Assembly: GCF_001641335.1 (NCBI RefSeq)
Contig: NZ_LVEM01000001.1
Span: 2,390,056-2,454,055 of the forward strand
From: Bradyrhizobium stylosanthis
GTDB taxonomy: Bacteria > Pseudomonadota > Alphaproteobacteria > Rhizobiales > Xanthobacteraceae
Reading direction: 5' to 3'
Length of the DNA: 64,000 nucleotides
Shown here: piece after piece, positions 26,193-34,110 of the stretch
How positions within the stretch are numbered: the first letter of the stretch is position 1
How the letters are laid out: each line of letters opens with the position of its first letter
Position numbers and translations under genes: made by a program
Notes under the pieces: generated by a model
The model's database searches: none
What the model saw: the letters and a program-made list of their open reading frames with translations, nothing else
What the model was told of the DNA's origin: nothing

Positions 26193-27890
26193 ATGACGTC
26201 GTTTTGGAAGGCATTTTTTCTCGTTGCAACGATCTTTGCCCTGCCAGCTGGCGATCCCGTCCTGGCGCAGGGTAAGCCGCCTGAAGCCTCGCCGACCGCC
26301 GCGACAAACATTTCGGCGACATCTTGTAAGACACCACTTGCCCAGCTTTCTGCGGCCGGTTTTACCCTAGCCTGTAACAAGAGAGTGCCGACCGGAACGT
26401 TTCTTGGCGCCTATCTTATGGGGGGCGCTGATGGTCTCAGCGAGTGCGTGAACCGCTGTACGGCGGACGGCCGTTGCGTCGCCTTCTCGCTCGATAATCG
26501 CGACAGCGCGAAACGCGTTTGCAACCTCTATGGCTCGATCGAAAGCCAGTCCGATGCGCAGGACTGGATACTTGGGCTCCGCATTCCCGAGAAGCCGGTG
26601 TTTCGGACCTCCCCGATCGGCCGCGGTGCCGATGTCAGCTGGTTTCAAGATTCACCTACACCGCTTTCCCCCGTGAAGAAGGGAACCTTGGATAATATAG
26701 TGGTCAAGAATTGGAGCAACTGGAAGAGCACTCCCGGCCCCTTTGGCCAATCCTCAACCATATTTCACTCGGGAACGATCGCCTCCATCACCGGAACAAA
26801 AGCCCCGACAGATACGGGATCATGGATCAATATCCCAGCTCCGACAGATCCAAACATCGTAGTCATCGACGGCAAGCCGCTAGTCCCAAGCTCGGAGGTC
26901 AAGAACCGTCAGCCAGTGTATTACGCGACCGATCGCACGTTGAAGCCGGGTCCGCTGACGGAAGCATCGTTTACTGATGATCCCGCACTTCAGCTCACTT
27001 TTGGCTACGCTGTGGTGAGCATCCCGAGCAATCACGTGATTGGCAATGTCGAAAGGCCTAAATTCAAATGGTACAAGCTCGGCGTCGAGGCCGAGACCGA
27101 CGCAAACGCCTTCCGTGTGAAGGTTATTGCCCCCCTTGATCGTACGGCATTCCTCGGCCAATTGAGGACCGCCTCCGACAGTATCATGCTGTTCATCCAC
27201 GGTTACAACGTTTCCTTTACCGACGCGATCTTCAAGGCCGCCCAGATCGCCTTCGATGCAAATTTTGCCGGGACAGTCGTGGTGTTCTCGTGGCCGTCGG
27301 CCGCCAATCTGTTCATGTACGACAAGGATTGGCAGACGGCCGAGGCCGCCTCACCTCGCCTCGCCGAGCTTTTGCAACTTGTCTCATCCGAGATTGGAAA
27401 GAAGAACATCTACGTTGTCGCCCACAGCATGGGTAACGAAATTCTCGTCAACGCCTTGCAGCAGAGCGCACTGAGCAAGGTGCCGATCGCGATTTCGGAA
27501 CTCGTCATGGCGGCTCCCGACGTGGACAAGAACGTCTATATCAGCAAAGCTGACCAGATTCGCGAGGTAGCCAAGAACATCACGCTCTATGCTTCTGCTG
27601 CCGACAAGGCTTTGCTGGCATCGGGCGACAAGACCTTCGGAACGCGCATAGGATTTGTTGGGCCGAGCGGTCCAAGTATTTTCCCCGGAATCGAAACAAT
27701 CGACGTGACTGCGGTAGGAGATGACATGTTCGGTCTCAACCACAGTACATTCTCGGCCAGCCGAGCGGTCCTGGATGATGTCGGGCGCTTATTGCGATCG
27801 CTTTCTCATCTGTCTCCTGATAACCGAACGCCAACGCTCCGTCTGATGCCGGATAGGCAGCACGTTCAGTATTGGCTGTATCCGCCTTGA
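26193..27890 (+). CDS. Exported PAN-domain plus DUF900 alpha/beta hydrolase
   Basis: The 565-residue protein has a signal peptide (residues 1-~26), a PAN/apple-like domain with cysteine pattern CVNRCTADGRCVAFSL, a linker, then a DUF900 alpha/beta hydrolase: VYYATDRT block, FIHGYNVSFTDA near the oxyanion hole and the nucleophile elbow AHSMGNE (G-x-S-x-G-like, Ser). The DUF900 family is esterase/lipase-like with unknown substrates. The start is ATG 26193 with GGAGGAAAG upstream; the frame extends back to 26124 but without signal features. It is ICE cargo beside a lipoprotein. Confidence 0.82.
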   Translation: MTSFWKAFFLVATIFALPAGDPVLAQGKPPEASPTAATNISATSCKTPLAQLSAAGFTLACNKRVPTGTFLGAYLMGGADGLSECVNRCTADGRCVAFSLDNRDSAKRVCNLYGSIESQSDAQDWILGLRIPEKPVFRTSPIGRGADVSWFQDSPTPLSPVKKGTLDNIVVKNWSNWKSTPGPFGQSSTIFHSGTIASITGTKAPTDTGSWINIPAPTDPNIVVIDGKPLVPSSEVKNRQPVYYATDRTLKPGPLTEASFTDDPALQLTFGYAVVSIPSNHVIGNVERPKFKWYKLGVEAETDANAFRVKVIAPLDRTAFLGQLRTASDSIMLFIHGYNVSFTDAIFKAAQIAFDANFAGTVVVFSWPSAANLFMYDKDWQTAEAASPRLAELLQLVSSEIGKKNIYVVAHSMGNEILVNALQQSALSKVPIAISELVMAAPDVDKNVYISKADQIREVAKNITLYASAADKALLASGDKTFGTRIGFVGPSGPSIFPGIETIDVTAVGDDMFGLNHSTFSASRAVLDDVGRLLRSLSHLSPDNRTPTLRLMPDRQHVQYWLYPP

Positions 27891-27983
27891 TGCCCCCTGG
27901 TCAGTTCATTTCGTCCAACGCCGGCAGCTTTATTGAAGCCGCGTGCGACAGTGGCTTCAATCCCGGAGCTTCAATGGCAGCAG

Positions 27984-28523
27984 TCAGCCCTCAGGAGCCC
28001 ACGTCCAGATTGACTTAGCGACACCCAGAATGTCGCACCGCATTACCGGTCCGAAATATCTGGAATCGAACGAGGACGGATGCGGCTGCATCAGGAAAAA
28101 CTCGCCCTCGACGAGCCTGAAGCAACCCTCCCAGGACGGCAGCGGTCGCCCTTCCCGGTCCTTCTCCGAGACTTCGGCGGTGACCTTGCCGTTGATGGAT
28201 ATCGATCCAATCGGGTCTTTGGCGCGGCAGACTTCGTCGCCAGCGCCCGCCACGACCTGCTTAAGGAGTGGCACCGGCGCCGGCAGGATCTCATGGGCGA
28301 GGATCAGGAGTTCGATTGTCGGCGGCGGCTTGTAGACGGCGAGTTCACCACGCGCCGGCACGCGCGGTTCGACGTAATAGAAGCCGAGCGGCGCGCTGCC
28401 GGAGGCGTTGTAGATCACCACCGGTTCCTGGGGTGCGAACGACACCAGGGCAGCGATGGTGCCCGCGGACATGGCCGACAAAGCGGCCAGTTGGCGCCAC
28501 GGTCTGTTGCGATCAATCAGCAT
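27984..28523 (-). CDS. traF: TraF-type S26 signal peptidase
   Basis: The ~179-residue membrane peptidase has one N-terminal helix, the serine motif SAPLGFYYVEP, and the lysine motif LLKQVVAGAGDEVC; this Ser/Lys dyad defines the TraF/S26C family, which trims the TrbC pilin and may cyclise it. A later FDSRYFGPV block is also conserved. The start is ATG 28523, which overlaps the end of the excisionase-like gene by 11 bases, so the two are translationally coupled. Confidence 0.88.
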   Translation of the reverse strand: MLIDRNRPWRQLAALSAMSAGTIAALVSFAPQEPVVIYNASGSAPLGFYYVEPRVPARGELAVYKPPPTIELLILAHEILPAPVPLLKQVVAGAGDEVCRAKDPIGSISINGKVTAEVSEKDREGRPLPSWEGCFRLVEGEFFLMQPHPSSFDSRYFGPVMRCDILGVAKSIWTWAPEG

Positions 28524-28731
28524 CGGAGGTCGACCTCCGCTTGCTGGCTTCCGAATATTGGACGAGGTCTTCGATGTGGTAGCGGACGTAGCGCCCATGC
28601 TTGCGGTAGGCCGGCCCTCGCCCGTCGACGCGCATTTTCTCGAGTGTGTTCTTGGTCAGCCGCAGCCAGGCGGCAGCCTCCTTGGTATTGAGGAAAGGCT
28701 TGTCGGCAGCCTTGTCATCCTGTCCCGTCAT
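28513..28731 (-). CDS. Excisionase-like HTH protein, RdfS type
   Basis: The 72-residue protein is a single winged-helix HTH_17 (MerR/excisionase) domain: FLNTKEAAAWLRLTKNTLEKM, then GRYVRYHIEDLVQY. In the Mesorhizobium symbiosis ICE the recombination directionality factor RdfS has this fold and its gene lies near traF and the relaxase gene. Here the gene is fused by overlap with traF and preceded by a long dyad (28809-28842). The RdfS role is inference from fold and context. The start is ATG 28731; a longer start at 28761 is unlikely. Confidence 0.75.
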   Translation of the reverse strand: MTGQDDKAADKPFLNTKEAAAWLRLTKNTLEKMRVDGRGPAYRKHGRYVRYHIEDLVQYSEASKRRSTSDAD

Positions 28732-28808
28732 TGCAGAAGTGTTCCTTCTTAGCACACGCAACCCTTGGGTGTGTGAAGAAGCGTCGTCCGATCGGGAGCG
28801 GTTTAGGG

Positions 28809-28842
28809 AGTGGCGAAGTTTCGCCCGGCTAACTTCGCCACT
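28809..28842. promoter_or_regulatory. 12-10-12 perfect inverted repeat upstream of the excisionase-like gene
   Basis: AGTGGCGAAGTT (28809-28820) and AACTTCGCCACT (28831-28842) form a perfect dyad, 78 bases before the excisionase start and 80 bases after the DUF2285 gene. No T-run follows on either strand, so it looks more like an operator than a terminator. The dyad and its position suit a binding site for the DUF2285 activator next door. Confidence 0.6.
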
Positions 28843-28923
28843 GTGCAGGCTTAAAATTGATCTAACAAGCGAATGGCAAAGCCAGCTAGCCCAAGCCCCG
28901 GCTAGTCCAGGGCCAGTTCAAGC

Positions 28924-29754
28924 CTAGCCCAAGAGGTCGCGATAACTGCCATTCATGAGCTCGGTGCCTTTGGCGACGAGCCTGCGGGTTCGGTCCTTCA
29001 AAAATTGACTATGGCTGCGCCATTCTTCAGTGACTTTCTTCTCTCCGAAGACCGCAACAGCGATCTGCCGATAGGTCTTGCCGCGAAGGCTTTCATCGAG
29101 CGCGATCAGCGCGTGCTGCAAACGCTCGTCATTCGCAAATGGCGGCCTTTGCACCTTCTGGAAACCTGGCTCGGTGAAGCGCTTCAACTGCTTCAAGAGT
29201 TCGGTCTGGGCGGAGATATCGGCGAGGTCACGCAGTTCAAACACCGGCGCGAAGGGCGCAGTGAGGATGGGCAGGCCGTGGATTTCGAGGGGGATGTGAA
29301 CCCCGCCGCCTTTCATCAGCACCAGCGGAACACCGTCGGCACCGATGACGGCGTGGCGGTCCACTCGGAAATTTCCCAAGGCAAATGGCGCGGTTTTGCT
29401 CTCGGGTCTTGGCCTTGTCGCGTTCAAGCGAACGACCCGTTTGAGCGCATTGGCGTGCCAGAACACGGGTGTCTGGTCGGCACCGAGACGGGGGTCAGCG
29501 AACGCGAAAAGGCCCCATTTCTCGGCGCGGGGGAAGCGCCGTCGCAGGCGCAAAAGGCGTGTGCCATCGATCAAGGTGATCCATGGCAGATGCCGGGGCA
29601 CGGAGGCGCGCCAGTCGGTTCTGTAGTCCTCGTTTCTGCGCAAGAACTCCCACGCCCAGTCGCTACCATCGTAGGCGGCAGGATTGCAGACAATGGCAAT
29701 ATCGCCGGCGTCGCGGTGTGCATGCGTGGCGGGATTGGTCAATGAAAGCCCCAA
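28924..29754 (-). CDS. DUF6499-DUF2285 activator, FseA-like single-frame protein
   Basis: The ~276-residue protein has an N-terminal DUF6499-type block (WAWEFLRRNEDYRTDW) and, after a linker, a WGLFAFADP segment and a C-terminal DUF2285 helix-turn-helix (ALDESLRGKTYRQIAVAVFG, RRLVAKG, SYRDLLG). In the Mesorhizobium symbiosis ICE two short genes with these domains are joined by a programmed frameshift to make FseA, which activates rdfS. Here one open frame holds both. Start codons are all TTG; I chose 29754, after an AAAGGTGGG stretch, and the exact start is unsure. Confidence 0.75.
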   Translation of the reverse strand: MGLSLTNPATHAHRDAGDIAIVCNPAAYDGSDWAWEFLRRNEDYRTDWRASVPRHLPWITLIDGTRLLRLRRRFPRAEKWGLFAFADPRLGADQTPVFWHANALKRVVRLNATRPRPESKTAPFALGNFRVDRHAVIGADGVPLVLMKGGGVHIPLEIHGLPILTAPFAPVFELRDLADISAQTELLKQLKRFTEPGFQKVQRPPFANDERLQHALIALDESLRGKTYRQIAVAVFGEKKVTEEWRSHSQFLKDRTRRLVAKGTELMNGSYRDLLG

Positions 29755-29803
29755 TGAGAACGTCCCACCTTTAATCGTTCTGGCCAATTGGGGCTAGAGA
29801 GCA

Positions 29804-29830
29804 GCCCCCGCGCGAGTTGCTCGCGGGGGC
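29804..29830 (-). terminator. GC-rich hairpin after DUF736
   Basis: Arms GCCCCCGCG...AG and CTCGCGGGGGC (29804-29816 and 29820-29830) pair with a 2-base bulge, just after the stop of DUF736 and before the FseA-like gene. There is no strong T-run on the minus strand, so it is a terminator or an attenuator of the DUF736 transcript rather than a textbook one. Confidence 0.4.
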
Positions 29831-29839
29831 CGCTTGTCG

Positions 29840-30163
29840 TCAGTCGGCCGGATTCCAGATCAGGGCGAAGACGCTGTCGTCATCCTGGCCCGCGGCTCGT
29901 CCGAGATTGGCGTAGAGCTTGTGGGGACCGAACTCGGGCGCTGCCAGCGACAGGCTCACATAGTCCTTTCGGCTGTTCTCGCCGCGCCGGATCCAGCCTG
30001 CTCCGATCTCGACGCCCTGGGTCACGACGCGGAAGTCGGGATGGGTGTCGGCGCTCTTGTCGCGATTAGGGATGATGTCGATGTCGGCCCGGATGGAGAC
30101 GGTCTTGAGCTGGCCCTTGTAGCTGCCGTTGTCGTTCTTGGTGACGTATCCGATTGCGGTCAT
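29840..30163 (-). CDS. DUF736 protein
   Basis: The 107-residue protein starts TAIGYVTKNDNGSYKGQL, the signature of DUF736, and continues with TVSIRADIDIIPN, GVEIGAGW and a KDYVSLSLAAPEFGP block. The family is common on rhizobial plasmids and ICEs, next to transfer and replication-control genes; it has no defined activity. An inverted, decayed copy lies 275 bases away on the other strand, and the two share a structured leader. Confidence 0.85.
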   Translation of the reverse strand: MTAIGYVTKNDNGSYKGQLKTVSIRADIDIIPNRDKSADTHPDFRVVTQGVEIGAGWIRRGENSRKDYVSLSLAAPEFGPHKLYANLGRAAGQDDDSVFALIWNPAD

Positions 30164-30170
30164 GGTCTTG

Positions 30171-30438
30171 TCCTTTTGTTGCTCCCGAGAAGCCGATCCC
30201 CTCGCGATGGCATGACCGTGATGGGAAGCGTAGCGCCTTCGAACCCGCGGCCTTCCCGCGGGGCGTAGCGCATGCGAAGCACCTGAGCTGACAGCTTTTT
30301 TGAAGCGTAGCGGCCGCGAGGAGCCGGACTTGTCCGGCGGGGAAAAAAGCTGGCGGCATGGGTTTCGGCAGGCGGGGCGCTTCCCATAGGTCCCTCAGCC
30401 ACGCGCAGTGAGATCGGACCCGCAGGCAACAAAAGGAC
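30171..30438. repeat. Palindromic leader between two head-to-head DUF736 copies
   Basis: GTCCTTTTGTTGC (30171-30183) is matched by its complement GCAACAAAAGGAC (30426-30438). CAGCTTTTTT (30292-30301) pairs with AAAAAAGCTG (30343-30352), and CCGGAC-TT-GTCCGG (30324-30337) is a perfect hairpin between them. Further pieces (ATGGGAAGCG, CCGATC) recur in both arms. The block looks like an inverted duplication of the DUF736 leader, able to fold into a long stem in DNA or RNA. Confidence 0.6.
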
Positions 30439-30710
30439 ACCATCAGGACTATCCGATCGACTGTCACCGAAGCTACGACCAAAACAAGGCCAGGTCTCAA
30501 CGTGTTCTGCATACAGGCTCGGCGACCAAAGACCCTCGCCAATGAGCGTCCGATCCCCACCCCGACCTCACGACATGCCCCCGGGGTATCGAGATCGGAG
30601 CAGTCTGATCGGGTGTGGTAAGAACCGCGGAAAGGACTATGTGAGCCTGTCGCTGGCAGAGCCCGCGTCCGGTCCCCGCAATCCATCCGACCCCGATGAT
30701 CGTCATGACA
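30438..30710 (+). pseudogene. Decayed DUF736 copy
   Basis: In several frames of the plus strand the DUF736 sequence is recognisable, for example GIEIGA followed by a frameshift and NRGKDYVSLSLAEPASGP, which matches the intact gene (NSRKDYVSLSLAAPEFGP). The start codon and reading frame are destroyed. It is oriented head to head with the intact DUF736 at 29840-30163. Confidence 0.6.
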
Positions 30711-30984
30711 GGGAATGATAATCCCCTCCCCGGATCTGGCGATCGCCGTCTCTGACAAAGCTCGGCCCCAGGCAAGTCTGGCGGGGGCCGCTCTCATCTG
30801 CGGTCCCGTGAGACGAGTGCGAACACGTTCATCGCTCGCGCATGCGCCAACGCAAAGGCTCTGTCGGAGACTCGAACGCGAACGGACAAGGTGCGCCGGT
30901 GTCAATCAGACAAATCCAATGTACACTGTTTCCCATGCAAGCCGATTCCCGGTTTGCTTTCCTTTGAGAATTGACGGAGGGCAC

Positions 30985-31056
30985 ATGGCCAAGAAAGCGA
31001 AGAAGGCGAAGAAGGCTGCGGCGAAGAAGACCGTGAAAAAGGCCAAGAAGAAGTAG
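30985..31056 (+). CDS. Lysine/alanine-rich microprotein, 23 residues
   Basis: ATG at 30985 follows GGAGGG with ideal spacing, and the 23 residues are almost only Lys and Ala with one Thr-Val pair (start MAKKAKKAKK). The composition is that of the histone H1-like tails found in some bacterial nucleoid proteins. If translated, it should bind DNA or RNA electrostatically. It is too short for homology; the good ribosome-binding site and skewed composition are the only evidence. Confidence 0.5.
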   Translation: MAKKAKKAKKAAAKKTVKKAKKK

Positions 31057-31301
31057 ACCTTCTTCTGATGATCTAGCTTTCATTCCAGCCAAGTTGCCGT
31101 TTGCGCATTGCCGCACTGAAGATCCTCGGCGTTGGCCGGAATGATCGCTCAAATCGATGAGCCGGATCGGGCGCACTGGGCGTCGCGGTCCGGCTTTTCG
31201 TTTCTCCAGCGTCGGCGAGACGCGACGCGCGACGTACACGCTGCCTCCCCGCTCTCAAGCCGTGCGGGAGCAAATCCAAAGTTTGCAACATAAGTTCACT
31301 T

Positions 31302-31448
31302 GTGACCTTCGCCGAGCTTACGGGTGCGGATTCTGAGGAAGTGCAACTGGCCAGGCTCTCGCGGGCGGAGGAAGTACGCCGAACGACCGAGGAATACGCG
31401 CAATACCTCCGTGAGGTCATCCGCAGGCTCGGCCGCAAGTTCAACTGA
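31302..31448 (+). CDS. Possible small protein, 48 residues
   Basis: A GTG start at 31302 opens a frame of 48 residues with good coding character: acidic, helical, with ARLSRAEEVRRTTEEYAQY and ending RRLGRKFN. The frame is open further upstream. No family was recognised and no clear ribosome-binding site is visible, so it may also be a remnant. Confidence 0.35.
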   Translation: MTFAELTGADSEEVQLARLSRAEEVRRTTEEYAQYLREVIRRLGRKFN

Positions 31449-31547
31449 GATCGGCTGCATTGCTTCGACCGAACAGCTGTTTCGCAATCTTTTGGCGAAA
31501 CCGGATCGCGAGTTGTCTGTCGAAATCGCTATCCAGTAAGTTTCGCC

Positions 31548-31697
31548 CTAGTTGAACCCCCTCACGACCACTGCGAGGCATGAGACCAGAACGGCTGTCG
31601 AGGTCAGCGTCGAGACGCTGACGACGATCTGCGCAAGGCAGATGCGCCTCAGCTTGGTCGTGTGAGGCTCGGGAAAGACCTTCGACAGGTCAGCCAT
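31548..31697 (-). CDS. Small single-pass membrane protein, 49 residues
   Basis: ATG 31697 has TGGAG upstream at suitable spacing. The protein has a short charged head (MADLSKVFPEPHTTKLRRI) and one long hydrophobic helix (IVVSVSTLTSTAVLVSCLAV). Function unknown. An open frame extends to 31838 but is Arg/Pro-rich and unlikely to be translated. Confidence 0.5.
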   Translation of the reverse strand: MADLSKVFPEPHTTKLRRICLAQIVVSVSTLTSTAVLVSCLAVVVRGFN

Positions 31698-32026
31698 GGT
31701 CGGCTCCATGATGCGGTGCATCGTACCGCCTGGATCGACTCTTAGTGCGAGTCGCCCGGGTCCCTTCCGCCTATATTTGCGGTCACCCGGATTGACTCGC
31801 GCGCGACTCGGAGCCGGTCGAATAAGGGCGCAGCGCAAGCGCTTGCGCCCGAATCGTCGACCTCAGCCCCCACGTAAACAAAGGATTAATGATTTCGCAG
31901 GGGCGCGCAAGGAGAAGGGTCTTGCTGGGTCGTATTGGCCGATCGGAAACGCCGACATCGTTGCCGCGCGCTTTGGAGAGCGCGCGAAGCCAAGAGCGAG
32001 GCGCGAGCGGAGCAAGCGGCGACGGC

Positions 32027-32044
32027 GGGGCGCGTCTGCGCCCC
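32027..32044 (-). terminator. Hairpin at the ardC 3' end
   Basis: GGGGCGC-GTCT-GCGCCCC is a perfect 7-4-7 stem directly at the end of ardC on the minus strand. It lacks a T-run, so termination is probable but not certain. Confidence 0.4.
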
Positions 32045-32046
32045 GT

Positions 32047-33006
32047 TCAGGGCGCCCTCGCCTCCACGGCAGCGACGCGATTGTTTGCGCCGAACGCGAG
32101 CAGGAAATCGGCCGCTTTGGATGCCTTGCTCGCGGCCTGAAATATTGCCCGATTGTCCTCGCGGAGCACGCTCAGCCATGAGCCGAGGTAATCGGCATGT
32201 CGGACGGTCGGTTTGATGGTGAGCGCGGCGCAGATAAAGGCTGCGGTCAGTTCGGCGACGAGTTCTTCCTTGGCGTAGGGCTTGGAGCCGAACGGCCCCG
32301 ACAGGTCGCGCTCGAGGCGGCTGGGGTGACCGGTCCAGTGTCCAAGCTCGTGAAACAGCGTCCGGTAGAAGTTGATCTGCTCGAAAAAGGCAGGCTGCGG
32401 CGGGATATGAACGCAATCCATGGACGGGGCGTAGAAGGCCTCATTGCCGCCGATGCGGATATCAGCGAGTGTTGCGGCCGCCAGCGCCTCGGCCTGCGGC
32501 ACGATCTGACGCTCCGGCGCGGCTTGTGGCTCCGCGCGCAGCTCGTCCGGAAGGTGTTCGCATTGATCGACGTTAAAGACGGTATAGCGGCGCAGGAACG
32601 GGATGGCCGCTTCGCCCACTTCCGCCTCGCCATGGCTCGACTGCAGCGTTCCATCCTGCCCGCGCTTCGGAATAAAGCGATCGGCGTAGCAGACTGTCAC
32701 TCCGTGCTCCCCCTTGCGCACGGAGGCGCCAAGGTGCGATGCCTGATTGAAGGTGAGCCAGCGTTGGGATGTGAAGCCGTTCTCACAAAGCCTCCCCCAG
32801 AGGATCAGGATGTTGATCCCGGAATAGGCTTTGCTTGTTGCCGCGTTCCGGGGCAGCGAGAAGGCATGGCTATCGCCTCCCCCTCCCCAAGGCCGGGCCC
32901 AAGGAAAAATGCCCGCCTCCAGATCGGCGATGATTTGCGTTGTGATCTCCTCGTAGAGGTTCCTTTTTGGCTTGGCCGTTGAAGCGCTCTTGTTCTTTCC
33001 GCTCAT
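32047..33006 (-). CDS. ardC: ArdC-family antirestriction protein (ssDNA-binding plus metallopeptidase)
   Basis: The 319-residue protein has the ArdC N-terminal ssDNA-binding domain (NLYEEITTQIIADLEAGIFPW, with SGINILILW) and a C-terminal zincin-type MPTase with HELGHWTGH near residue 218 and ELVAELTAAF as third-ligand region. ArdC proteins protect entering single-stranded DNA from restriction in the recipient. The start is ATG 33006 with GGAG six bases upstream; the frame is open to 33156. Confidence 0.92.
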   Translation of the reverse strand: MSGKNKSASTAKPKRNLYEEITTQIIADLEAGIFPWARPWGGGGDSHAFSLPRNAATSKAYSGINILILWGRLCENGFTSQRWLTFNQASHLGASVRKGEHGVTVCYADRFIPKRGQDGTLQSSHGEAEVGEAAIPFLRRYTVFNVDQCEHLPDELRAEPQAAPERQIVPQAEALAAATLADIRIGGNEAFYAPSMDCVHIPPQPAFFEQINFYRTLFHELGHWTGHPSRLERDLSGPFGSKPYAKEELVAELTAAFICAALTIKPTVRHADYLGSWLSVLREDNRAIFQAASKASKAADFLLAFGANNRVAAVEARAP

Positions 33007-33036
33007 GACAGTCTCCATTCGCCTTCTTCCGCGCCC

Positions 33037-33236
33037 TGCCCCCGGAAGGCGGGGTGGGCGGCGAAGGGCGACCGGACAGCCCCGAACGCCAGAGGCGGGC
33101 CGCACCGGAACGGCCGGAGCGAGAGCGGAGGACCGCGCCACGGACAGAGCGTCCAAAGGGAGCCGAGACGGGCGCGGTTGCGGCCTGCCGGTTCGGGGCT
33201 ATACGGGAGCGCCGTCCACCCCGCCTTCGGGGGGCA
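33037..33236. repeat. 27-base imperfect inverted repeat upstream of ardC
   Basis: 33037-33063 (TGCCCCCGGAAGGCGGGG...) and 33210-33236 are reverse complements at 25 of 27 positions, flanking 146 GC-rich bases. No gene lies in 33007-33540. The pair may form a cruciform or long stem over the ardC promoter, or be the termini of a small lost element. The rest of this intergenic stretch shows nothing else that I can name. Confidence 0.5.
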
Positions 33237-33540
33237 ACTTAAATGCGCGGCCGCTTGCGGCCGGCTCCGCACAAAGCGATCTAGCGTGTCCGCTCAGAGG
33301 GATATGGGAAGCGCCCCCGTCGTTCGACGGTTCTAATTTTTTCTCTCTGAACGTGCTTTCCTTCGAGCGCAGTACAGCTGCGTTTGAATGAGCGGTCCTT
33401 GGCACGCGACGAACTTGAACACGACCAAGAGCAGCTGGACGTGGTCCCTCGCGTCAGGGATCGAAGCCACAAGGCCGAGACCTGACAGGGCTCGGTCCAC
33501 GAGAGCCCGGCCGCAAGCGAAAGCTTGCGGGCGCGCCCAC

Positions 33541-34077
33541 TCAAGAGATCAATTGCTGGATCCTGAGCATCATCGCTCGATCTTCGAGAACCGCAGCCCA
33601 TTCGACCAGGGCTTGGCGGACAGTGGTGGCGATGATGCCATGATGTGCCAGTCGATTCAGGACGAGCTGGCGATCTGTCTCCCTCCGTGCAAACGCGAGA
33701 TCTGAAAGCAATCGTACGTCGTAACCTCGCTTCGCCCCTTCAAGCGCTGCGACCAGCACTTCCTCCTCTAGAAAGCCGCCGCCGAGAAAAATAATGCCGA
33801 CGCCAGCCTCTTCGAGGTTTGCGGCAAGTCCCGGATCGCGCCATGGCGACAGAGCGTCTGACTCGAAACACTCGATCGAGCCAGCAACGTCCGCTGGCAG
33901 CAGGCCTGTCGGATATTCTCCGACGGCGATCGATCTCGCGCCAAGAATATCTTGGCAGATCGGGAGCAGAGCAAGGCTCGCATCCTGCTCGACAGCCAAG
34001 GCCTCGGCCGTTCCCGCTCGATTTGCGCGCGCGGGGTTCAGCAAGACGATGCGACTCTGGCGGGGATCTGCCAGCAA
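33541..34077 (-). CDS. Isochorismatase-fold protein lacking catalytic residues, next to luxI
   Basis: The 178-residue protein matches the C-terminal half of isochorismatase-like hydrolases: GVGIIFLGGGFLEEEVLVAAL, then GYDVRLLSDLAF, RLAHHGI and EWAA. At the position of the nucleophilic cysteine (usually EVCV) it has EEEV, and the N-terminal catalytic Asp region reads IVLLNPARA. It is therefore probably not an amidase; a structural, ligand-binding or regulatory role is possible. The start is TTG 34077 with AAGGGAG. It is in the same frame as luxI, separated only by a UGA-C stop and 11 codons. Confidence 0.6.
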   Translation of the reverse strand: MLADPRQSRIVLLNPARANRAGTAEALAVEQDASLALLPICQDILGARSIAVGEYPTGLLPADVAGSIECFESDALSPWRDPGLAANLEEAGVGIIFLGGGFLEEEVLVAALEGAKRGYDVRLLSDLAFARRETDRQLVLNRLAHHGIIATTVRQALVEWAAVLEDRAMMLRIQQLIS

Positions 34078-34110
34078 GATACGCTCCCTTAGCGCGTGGC
34101 ATTTCTGCGG

